Source: Candidatus Tayloriibacteriota bacterium
GTDB taxonomy: Bacteria; Patescibacteriota; Minisyncoccia; Phycocordibacterales; SIBU01
NCBI GenBank assembly: GCA_016188455.1
Contig: JACPHR010000029.1
Coordinates: 1-35,211 of the forward strand
Length of the DNA stretch: 35,211 bases
Reading direction: 5' to 3'
This document shows, piece after piece, positions 6,412 through 13,200 of the stretch (position 1 is the stretch's first letter; each line of letters starts with the position of its first letter). The notes beneath the pieces were generated by a model. It worked only from the letters and a program-made list of their open reading frames with translations, was not told the DNA's origin and did no database searches. The position numbers and the translations under genes are program-made.

Positions 6412-7632
6412 TCAGTAAGCGACTGCGGCGGTTTCAAATGCCACGCGAATCTCGTCCGCCACTGATACGATATCATTCTGCGCGACCGAATAGCGAATAT
6501 AGGGGTTGAAATCAACCCCCACGATTCCCACTCGTTCAATCATAAGCGAATTGAAGTGCTCGGCGTTCTTCACTGCCTCTCCAAACGCCATCCTCGGGGC
6601 ATGCCAGAGCGAGAAAAATCCGGCTCCCGGCTTGCACGCAAGGCGCATGCGGCAGTTCGTAAGGATATTGATGAAACAATCTAACCGACTGTTATACTCG
6701 CTGCTCAGCGACTCAATGAGATCAAAATGATTTTCAACGAGACGAAGTAGTCCGGCCGCCATAGGCGCCGCGAATCCGCTGTCGGTATTTCCTTTGATGC
6801 GGGCAACGTCGGCGATGAAGTCGGAAGAGCCGACCATCGCGCCGACCCGCCAGCCCGTGCAGTTTCCAAGCTTGGAGCCGGAAAATGCCTCGGCCCAGGA
6901 GAGTTCTGGAAATTCGCACGCCACATCAGTGAGAGTGCAATGACTCGCGCTGCTTGCCAGTCCGGCGTATGCCGCATCGTTCCAGATACGGATATCATGT
7001 CGCTCGCAGAAGTGGCAGAGCAAAAGCAGCCACTCCATGATTGCCACCTGTCCGGACGGATTGTGCGGATAGTTCATCATGACAAGCTTCGCCTTGAAAT
7101 CTCCGCTGCCGATATCCTTCGAAATCTGAAACAGGTCATCAGGGAAGAAGCGGAAATTATTGGCGGGGCCAAGCTTAAGCGAGTGATGATACAACAGTTG
7201 ACCAAGATACCCGGCGCACCAGTCTTTTGGAGTGGGATAGCCGGGATCAGTCGTCGTTGCCACCTGAAGGCCGAAGGATTCCTTCGCGCCGCATGCAAAC
7301 GGAATGAGCGGAATCATCGGCTTGATGCCGGGAATGGGGAGAAACGAGAGTTCCTTCCGCTGGCTCAAATCAATTTTCACATGCGTCTGCACGAATCGGC
7401 GAGCGAAATCAGGCACGCCGGGACTGCCGTTGTCCTGATATTCATGCATGAACTCATCCTCTGAGAGCACGGCAGTCGCAGCGGCAGTTCTAGCTTCGAG
7501 AAAGGCCGGCCCGGAGGGCTGGCCGATGGAGAGCTTGATGATTTTTCTTCCCGCTTTTTCTGCCTCCGCAGTTTTCCGCTTGATTCGCTGAAACAGGTTT
7601 TCACCGGCTTCGGACAGTCTGGATTTTCTCAT
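6412..7632 (-). CDS. Class I/II PLP aminotransferase, probably of DAP/lysine synthesis
   Basis: 406 residues. Fold-type I aminotransferase: substrate/PLP motifs YPHNPSG around residues 189-194, NDAAYAGL, the Schiff-base lysine in SGSKLGNCTGWRVG (K254), and a C-terminal IRYSVAQ with the carboxylate-binding arginine. Directly upstream is lysA on the same strand with 28 bp between them, and a dapB remnant further up. A role as LL-diaminopimelate aminotransferase or N-succinyl-DAP aminotransferase is therefore inferred from context; the sequence alone only says class I/II. The ATG has an AAGGAA Shine-Dalgarno site 8 nt upstream. A terminator follows. Confidence 0.85.
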   Translation of the reverse strand: MRKSRLSEAGENLFQRIKRKTAEAEKAGRKIIKLSIGQPSGPAFLEARTAAATAVLSEDEFMHEYQDNGSPGVPDFARRFVQTHVKIDLSQRKELSFLPIPGIKPMIPLIPFACGAKESFGLQVATTTDPGYPTPKDWCAGYLGQLLYHHSLKLGPANNFRFFPDDLFQISKDIGSGDFKAKLVMMNYPHNPSGQVAIMEWLLLLCHFCERHDIRIWNDAAYAGLASSASHCTLTDVACEFPELSWAEAFSGSKLGNCTGWRVGAMVGSSDFIADVARIKGNTDSGFAAPMAAGLLRLVENHFDLIESLSSEYNSRLDCFINILTNCRMRLACKPGAGFFSLWHAPRMAFGEAVKNAEHFNSLMIERVGIVGVDFNPYIRYSVAQNDIVSVADEIRVAFETAAVAY

Positions 7633-7660
7633 TTTGGTATTTCCTTTTTGTTTGGTTGAT

Positions 7661-8953
7661 TTACAGAGTTAGAGTTTTCGGTTCAAACCGAAGGGTGGCG
7701 CGAAGGTCGTTGTCGGTCTCCGCCCGCCGAATCAGTTCAACCGTGCCGTTTCTACGCAGGAGCAATTCCTTGGGACGAGTGCGGCCGTTGTAGTTGAAGC
7801 CCATGGCAATACCGTGGGCTCCGGTATCGTGGGTGACGATAAAATCACCTTTTCCTTCGCCGACTTGTATTTTAGGAAGCTCCCGGTCCGTCGCCAGTCG
7901 ATCGCAATTTTCGCAAATCGAGCCGACAATGTTAACAATCTCGGTGCCTTGTTCAGTGCCTCGTGATTTACCGTCCCGGTCTAGCACCGTGATGTGGTGA
8001 TACGCGTTGTACATGGCCGGGCGCATAAGCGCCGGCATGCCGGCGTCAACTCCAATGTGCGTCTGATAAATGTCCTTGCGGTTAATCGCCCGCGACACCA
8101 AAACGCCATGGGGACCGGTCATGTATCGGCCGCTTTCCATGTAGAGCTTGGGTAGCCAGTTATGATCCTCGGCAAAGTTCGAAAAAAGTAATTCGCACTC
8201 CTGACCGAGCTTCTCAATGTCGAATTCCTCATGTTCCCCGGGAATATACGGGATACCGATGCCGCCTCCCATATTGACAAACGAGAGGCAGATACCAAGC
8301 TCTTGATGAAGAATAAGAGTCGCGCGCAGAAGCATGCGAACCGTTTCCACCATGTACTGATAGTTGCGCTCATTTGAGCAGACCATGGTATGCAAGCCGA
8401 ACTTCGTCTCCCCGCGTTTGTTGGCCATGCGGTACGCGGATATGAGTTGATCCCATGTAATTCCGTACTTTGCTTTCTCCGGCTCTCCGATGATGGAATT
8501 GCCGGTACGTTCCTTCCCGGGATTTAACCGGAAGCAGATAATTTCGGGAAACGGCTCGGGCACTTTAGCGATAAGACTCACGTCATCAAGATTGATGACG
8601 CAGCCGCCGTCCGCCTGCGCCGCCCTGAATTCATCCTGCGTCGTGTTGTTTGACGTGAACATAATCTCTTTCGGCGTCGCGCCGGCTTCGCGCGCCAGCT
8701 CAAGCTCAATCTTTGAACTGCAATCAAAGCCGAAACCGAGCCGGTGCATGATGGAGAGGATTGCGGGATTCGGCAAGGCTTTTACCGCAAAGTATTCGCA
8801 AAATCCAAGACAGCCAGCGAAAGCGTTTTTGAGCCGCTCCCCCGTTTCTTCAATGCCGATTTCGTCATAGACATGAAAAGGTGTTTTGAATTCCCGGGCA
8901 ATCGCCGGCAGGTGAGGAAAAAGTCGTTCCTCAAATTTTTTTGACATGGGCAT
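7661..8953 (-). CDS. lysA: Diaminopimelate decarboxylase
   Basis: 430 residues. This fold-type III PLP enzyme converts meso-DAP to lysine. The PLP lysine is K58 in YFAVKALPNPAIL, followed by GFGFDCSSKIEL. Also present are VNMGGGIGIPY (phosphate loop), ESGRYMTGPHGVL, the catalytic-cysteine motif SICENCDRLA (usually CESxD) and GFNYNGRTRPKELLL. The start ATG is supported by AGGAG 7 nt upstream; a second ATG lies two codons later. It forms a two-gene unit with the aminotransferase. If dapB is dead in this genome, its substrate must come from an import or salvage source, or the enzyme has a related role. Confidence 0.92.
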   Translation of the reverse strand: MPMSKKFEERLFPHLPAIAREFKTPFHVYDEIGIEETGERLKNAFAGCLGFCEYFAVKALPNPAILSIMHRLGFGFDCSSKIELELAREAGATPKEIMFTSNNTTQDEFRAAQADGGCVINLDDVSLIAKVPEPFPEIICFRLNPGKERTGNSIIGEPEKAKYGITWDQLISAYRMANKRGETKFGLHTMVCSNERNYQYMVETVRMLLRATLILHQELGICLSFVNMGGGIGIPYIPGEHEEFDIEKLGQECELLFSNFAEDHNWLPKLYMESGRYMTGPHGVLVSRAINRKDIYQTHIGVDAGMPALMRPAMYNAYHHITVLDRDGKSRGTEQGTEIVNIVGSICENCDRLATDRELPKIQVGEGKGDFIVTHDTGAHGIAMGFNYNGRTRPKELLLRRNGTVELIRRAETDNDLRATLRFEPKTLTL

Positions 8954-9011
8954 AGGTTTTCTCCTGTTGATGGTTGGACTGTGATTAACGATCAGATTGA
9001 CAAAGACCTAC

Positions 9012-9028
9012 TGGCAGGTCTCCTGCCA
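9012..9028 (-). other. Hairpin in the lysA leader
   Basis: TGGCAGG/CCTGCCA with a 3-nt loop in the roughly 80-nt untranslated leader, just after the predicted start. It is too small to be a lysine riboswitch. Confidence 0.5.
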
Positions 9029-9039
9029 AATCTAGCCAC

Positions 9040-9067
9040 ACCCTACAGATAAAATGAAAGAAGTCAA
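9040..9067 (-). promoter_or_regulatory. Probable lysA promoter
   Basis: Minus strand TTGACT (9062-9067), 16-nt spacer, TAGGGT (9040-9045), predicting a start near 9033. It lies after the terminator of the dapB remnant, so lysA is transcribed independently of it. Confidence 0.55.
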
Positions 9068-9091
9068 GCTGGCGTAAGGCCGTTAAGAAAA

Positions 9092-9129
9092 GAAAAAATG
9101 CCGCGTGATTCCTAAGAACCAAGCGGCAT
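9092..9129 (-). terminator. Terminator after the dapB remnant
   Basis: Minus strand ATGCCGC (9123-9129) and GCGGCAT (9098-9104), followed by six T. Confidence 0.85.
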
Positions 9130-9153
9130 CAGAGCTTTATGAAACGACTGGCA

Positions 9154-9452
<299 letters not shown>

Positions 9453-9456
9453 AAAG

Positions 9457-9486
9457 AAAAGCGGCGAGGTAATCCTCGCCGCTTTT
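9457..9486 (-). terminator. Terminator of khpA
   Basis: Thirteen-base arms AAAAGCGGCGAGG and CCTCGCCGCTTTT around a TAAT loop; T-rich on both sides, so it can work in either direction. Confidence 0.9.
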
Positions 9487-9530
9487 CTTTTTGCTATTCA
9501 CAATTCTTGAATCCTGATTCTTGATTCTAC

Positions 9531-9848
9531 CTAAATCTTAAGGTCTTCAAGCGATTCGTCTACCGTCTTACTCGCCTTGATCTCGCGGGGCGGCGCTCCT
9601 TCCGGCTCGTTAATCTTCAGGTTGACGCGGGCATTGTTCTTCATGCCGACGACCCGAAGCAGAGTGCGGATGGCTTTCGCCGTGTTGCCCATTCGGCCGA
9701 TGATTTTGCCCATGTCGGCGGGATTGAGCGAGAGCGTCAGAAGCACTCCCATCTCGTCAACCGTCCGGACGATTTTAACATCGCTCGGATTATCAACAAG
9801 CGCCTTAACCACGTACTCAAGGAATAAAACATCACCTTCCTGTTTCAT
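9531..9848 (-). CDS. khpA: KH-domain RNA-binding protein KhpA
   Basis: 105 residues, slightly longer than the usual 75-85. The type II KH fold starts EYVVKALVDNPSDVKIVR and contains the GxxG loop in KIIGRMGNTAKAIRTLL at about residues 48-64. A charged C-terminal tail of about 20 residues is extra. In many bacteria khpA (ylqC) lies between rpsP and rimM-trmD; here it keeps its place after rpsP, with a 207-bp gap. KhpA binds RNA, usually with KhpB, and influences cell elongation and sRNA function. No Shine-Dalgarno site is visible. Confidence 0.9.
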   Translation of the reverse strand: MKQEGDVLFLEYVVKALVDNPSDVKIVRTVDEMGVLLTLSLNPADMGKIIGRMGNTAKAIRTLLRVVGMKNNARVNLKINEPEGAPPREIKASKTVDESLEDLKI

Positions 9849-10016
9849 AGCGGTGTATTTTGATTTTTAATCTGGAAATTTACGCCCCGAAAATTTTCGC
9901 AAAAATTTAAGGGGTAAACAGTCGTTTCGACCGATTATGCGGTAATAATCTGTTCCGCTTTGCTTACGTACTGCTGGAGAGTAGTATAAAGCATCAAGTA
10001 AAAAGTATCAAGCGGC

Positions 10017-10045
10017 GAAAAGCCCCCGCTAAGCGGGGGCTTTTC
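10017..10045 (-). terminator. Terminator of rpsP
   Basis: AGCCCCCGC (10021-10029) and GCGGGGGCT (10033-10041), flanked by A4 and T4. The core resembles the GCCCCGCTTAGCGGGGC element inside smc. The remaining sequence to khpA (9849-10016) shows no gene. Confidence 0.88.
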
Positions 10046-10055
10046 TTATTTGATT

Positions 10056-10484
10056 CTAAGCCTTCACCTCCTCTTTCGGAGTCTCGGCTTGGGCTACGGC
10101 CTCGGCTGTCGGCTCTGCTTTATTTTCCTCCTGCGGTTGGCTACCCGCCCCATTAGCCGCTCCGGCTTTTTCGGGGTCGGTGGCCGGTTGTTTCGCCTCT
10201 TTCGCAATCGGCCGCTTCTTCGGCAACACATTAATCTTTTTGCCTTCAATTACTTTGGCGTGCAGCAGAAAATTATGGAGCGTGCCGGAAAGCCGAGCCC
10301 CTTTTGAGAGCCAGTATCTTACCCGCTCCGCATCAACCAGTTTGCTTTTATCGTCGCGCGGGTCGTACGAACCGAGCACTTCAAGAAACCGCCCGCTCTT
10401 GGCGCTGTGCCTGGCATCGGTCAACACCACCCGAAAGGTCGGGATGTGTTTTCGGCCCACGCGCTGTAACCTGATTTTTAGCAT
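10056..10484 (-). CDS. rpsP: 30S ribosomal protein S16
   Basis: 142 residues. The S16 core is MLKIRLQRVGRKHIPTFRVV, then SGRFLEVLGSYDPR and VRYWLSKGARLSGTLHNFL. After about residue 88 there is a basic linker and a tail of some 50 residues rich in Ala, Glu, Pro and Gln, longer than in most bacteria. The start MLKIRL (10484) is preferred over the ATG three codons upstream (10493): S16 normally begins this way, and a -10 box TAGTAT (10492-10497) puts +1 at 10485. That makes a practically leaderless mRNA. Confidence 0.95.
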   Translation of the reverse strand: MLKIRLQRVGRKHIPTFRVVLTDARHSAKSGRFLEVLGSYDPRDDKSKLVDAERVRYWLSKGARLSGTLHNFLLHAKVIEGKKINVLPKKRPIAKEAKQPATDPEKAGAANGAGSQPQEENKAEPTAEAVAQAETPKEEVKA

Positions 10485-10491
10485 AAACGCC

Positions 10492-10497
10492 ATACTA
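10492..10497 (-). promoter_or_regulatory. -10 box of rpsP
   Basis: TAGTAT on the minus strand; predicted +1 is 1 nt before the ATG at 10484. Confidence 0.55.
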
Positions 10498-10554
10498 ACA
10501 AACTGGCTCGGTAAGGTCAAACTTCAAACGGTGGCTTAAAATCGGCACTTCTGC

Positions 10555-10560
10555 TACAAT
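10555..10560 (+). promoter_or_regulatory. -10 box of rnr
   Basis: TACAAT; predicted +1 at 10567, 3 nt before the GTG start. The divergent rpsP -10 lies about 60 bp away. Confidence 0.6.
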
Positions 10561-10569
10561 GCCATAGCT

Positions 10570-12579
10570 GTGAAAAAATATCAAAAAATCAAAACGGCAA
10601 AAGGCTCCGGGGAAACACTGCGGGGCGTCGTCCGCATTGCCGGCAAGGGCCTGGGATTCGTGGAGGCGGAAGGTTTCAAAGAGGACATCCTGATTGAAAC
10701 GGAAAATCTCAACACCGCCCTTCACAAAGACGAAGTGGCAGTCGCCCTTCTGCCAAAACCTAAAAACCAAAGGCTCTCCGGTAAAGTCGTGAAAGTCGTC
10801 AAGCGCGCCAAGCACCGGTTCGTCGGCACTTTGGAGTCCGAAAAGGGCAAGTTTTTTCTTGTGCCGGACGACAAAAAAATGTACAAAGACATTCTAATTC
10901 GCCCCGGCAAAAACACCAAGGACGGTTTGGGAATGAAAGCGCTGGCCGTAATAAAACGGTGGCAGGACCCGAAGAAAAATCCCGAGGGCGAACTTGTCAA
11001 AGTCATCGGCCGCAAGGGCGACAACGACGCCGAGATGGCGGGCATTGCCCTGGAAAAAGGTTTTGATGAAAGCTTCCCCGAAGCGGTGGAACGGGAAGCG
11101 GAAAACCTGGCTCGGCGGGCCGGAAAAATTACCGCCGAGGAGTTGGCGAAACGCCGCGATTTTAGAAATACTCTCACCTTCACCATTGACCCCGTTGACG
11201 CCAAAGATTTTGATGACGCTATCTCGTTCCGAGAAATCCCAAATCACAGAGACCAAATCCCAAACTACGAAATCGGCATTCACATCGCCGACGTCTCGCA
11301 CTTTGTCCGGCAAAAAACCGAGCTTGACCGCGAAGCGAGGAAGCGTGGTTTCTCCGTCTACCTCGTTGACCGAACCATTCCCATGCTTCCCGAAGCACTG
11401 TCAAACAATATCTGCAGTTTGAAACCAAACGAGGACCGGCTGACGTTTTCCGCCGTGTTCATAATCAACAGTGGCGGCATGGTCAAAGAACGTTGGTTTG
11501 GTAAAACCGTCATCCATTCCACAAAACGCTTCACCTACGAATCTGCCCAAGAACTTCTCAATCAAGGTTATATAGGTCAGACCTATCCGCAATCTAAGAT
11601 AGGTCTGACCTATAAAAAAGAACTTCAGACGCTCAACCGCCTCGCCCAAAAAATGCGCGAAAGAAAATTCAAAGCGGGCGCCATTGATTTTGAGCAGGAC
11701 GAAATCCGTTTTGAGTTGGACGGCGACGGAAAACCGGTGCGAATTTACAAAAAAGAGCGCTTGGCTACCCACAAGCTCGTTGAGGAATACATGCTTCTGG
11801 CCAACCGCGAAGTGGCCGAGTTTATTTACAAAACGCGGGAGAAGCGTAAAAGTCAGGAGCCTTTTATTTATCGCGTCCACGACATTCCCGACCGGGAAAA
11901 AATCGCCGAGCTTGGCATCTTCCTCCGGGCGCTCGGCCACGCCCTGCCAGACTCGGGCGGCAAGGTTTCCTCCAAAGATTTGCAAATGCTTTTCAAACAG
12001 CTTGAAGGCCGCGCCGAAGAGTCAATGATTAAAACGGCAACCCTCCGCTCTATGGCCAAAGCGGTTTATTCCACTAGAAATATCGGGCATTTCGGCTTGG
12101 CTTTTACATACTACACCCACTTCACCTCCCCCATCCGCCGCTATGCCGACCTTTTGGTGCATCGAGTATTAGAGCATCATTTGAACGGCACGAGAATCCC
12201 GCCGCATGAATGGCAAAGCTATGAAAAAATGGCGCGGGAAAATTCCGAGCAGGAAATCGCGGCGGCCGAAGCCGAGCGCGATTCCAAAAAATACAAGCAG
12301 GTTGAATACATGCGGGAAAGAATCGGCCAAAGCTTTGAAGGCGTTGTCTCCGGCGTAACCGAGTGGGGCATGTACATTGAAGAAAAGGAGACGCGCTGCG
12401 AAGGTATGGTCAAGCTCCGCGACCTCGGCGACGACTTTTACCTTCTGGATGAAAAAAATTACTGCTTGGTCGGCGAAAAAACCAAAAAGCGATTCGCCAT
12501 CGGCGACTCGGTGCGTTTCAAAGTGGCCGGCGCGGACTTGGAGCGGAAAACCTTGGACTATGCGTTGGTGCAAAACTAG
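10570..12579 (+). CDS. rnr: Ribonuclease R / VacB family 3'-5' exoribonuclease
   Basis: 669 residues (many RNase R proteins are 700-800). Order: N-terminal cold-shock-like OB region (residues 15-130), the RNB catalytic domain with the metal-binding run TIDPVDAKDFDDAIS (about 204-219), RTIPMLPEALSNNICSLKP, HFTSPIRRYADLLVHR, and a C-terminal S1 domain (about 585-665). It degrades structured RNA. It starts with GTG, placed 3 nt after a predicted transcription start. Residues about 334-349, YIGQTYPQSKIGLTYK, are encoded by a palindromic repeat pair (11571-11614) inserted in frame between the ESAQELL helix and KELQTL. Divergent from rpsP. Confidence 0.95.
   Translation: MKKYQKIKTAKGSGETLRGVVRIAGKGLGFVEAEGFKEDILIETENLNTALHKDEVAVALLPKPKNQRLSGKVVKVVKRAKHRFVGTLESEKGKFFLVPDDKKMYKDILIRPGKNTKDGLGMKALAVIKRWQDPKKNPEGELVKVIGRKGDNDAEMAGIALEKGFDESFPEAVEREAENLARRAGKITAEELAKRRDFRNTLTFTIDPVDAKDFDDAISFREIPNHRDQIPNYEIGIHIADVSHFVRQKTELDREARKRGFSVYLVDRTIPMLPEALSNNICSLKPNEDRLTFSAVFIINSGGMVKERWFGKTVIHSTKRFTYESAQELLNQGYIGQTYPQSKIGLTYKKELQTLNRLAQKMRERKFKAGAIDFEQDEIRFELDGDGKPVRIYKKERLATHKLVEEYMLLANREVAEFIYKTREKRKSQEPFIYRVHDIPDREKIAELGIFLRALGHALPDSGGKVSSKDLQMLFKQLEGRAEESMIKTATLRSMAKAVYSTRNIGHFGLAFTYYTHFTSPIRRYADLLVHRVLEHHLNGTRIPPHEWQSYEKMARENSEQEIAAAEAERDSKKYKQVEYMRERIGQSFEGVVSGVTEWGMYIEEKETRCEGMVKLRDLGDDFYLLDEKNYCLVGEKTKKRFAIGDSVRFKVAGADLERKTLDYALVQN
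11571..11614. repeat. Inverted repeat inserted in rnr
   Basis: TATAGGTCAGACCTAT (11571-11586) and ATAGGTCTGACCTATA (11599-11614), each palindromic, separated by 12 bp. Another copy of the unit is at 26484-26502. Confidence 0.85.
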
Positions 12580-12620
12580 AAAATGCTCAAGCGCGCGAGA
12601 AAAAACAAAAAGTATGAACA

Positions 12621-12651
12621 GAAAAAACCCGACCAATAAATCGGTCGGGTT
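12621..12651 (-). terminator. Terminator of the 105-aa gene, shared with rnr
   Basis: AACCCGACC (12626-12634) and GGTCGGGTT (12643-12651), loop 8 nt; the minus strand ends in six T. It lies between convergent genes. Confidence 0.88.
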
Positions 12652-12676
12652 GGTAAGTTAAATTACGCCGAGACGC

Positions 12677-12994
12677 CTAGCCGGCGGCCGAGAGCGATAC
12701 GGCACAGGGCGCGGCGAAGTGTGGTGCCTGCCTTTCGGCGTCAACCTCCGCCATTACGGCGGCAAGAGACTCGGGATGGTCAATCCTGAAAACTTTGTCT
12801 TGCCCGTCGAAAAAAGTCAGTGTCGGCCCCGCCATGTTATCACAGGGCAAAACGATGGCATTGAGCGGCCAGCTGTCAAAAAAACGCCGGTAGGTTTCTC
12901 CAAGTTTGACGCAAACATAACCGGGGGGCGTCAGACCGGAGGTGAACATTTGATTGGGGTGGAGTTCTGAAACTCTGACTGCTGTGGTCTTCAT
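12677..12994 (-). CDS. Hypothetical protein, 105 aa
   Basis: Start MKTTAVRVSELHPNQMFTSG; the longer frame upstream lacks start context. No recognised family. Visible: an extended beta-rich middle (PPGYVCVKLGETYRRFF, NAIVLPCDNMAGPTLTFFDG) and an Ala-rich C-terminus. No signal peptide or membrane segment. It has its own terminator downstream and is convergent with rnr, which together with even codon use suggests a real gene. Confidence 0.6.
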   Translation of the reverse strand: MKTTAVRVSELHPNQMFTSGLTPPGYVCVKLGETYRRFFDSWPLNAIVLPCDNMAGPTLTFFDGQDKVFRIDHPESLAAVMAEVDAERQAPHFAAPCAVSLSAAG

Positions 12995-13200
12995 TTTAAT
13001 TTTGGTTGATTGATTTTTGTGGAACTGAAACCCTGAATCCTTTATAGCATAAAAAGAAAACAGCCGCAACAAGCTCAAAGCCAAGGCAAGGCATAAATTA
13101 AATCTGTGTTTGCCAGTGTTCTACTATCCTGGCGATCGCCTGAATGGTAGAAATGATGCGTAAGTAAGACTGAAGCTGCCAGAAAACACCGGTCATCGGT

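Noticed and set aside
8954-9040. Lysine riboswitch before lysA
   Set aside because: The leader is about 80 nt with one small hairpin, far too short for an L-box.
13098-13196. 32-aa frame directly after smc
   Set aside because: Starts 5 nt after the smc stop, but has no motif, no RBS and no terminator; cannot be told from chance.
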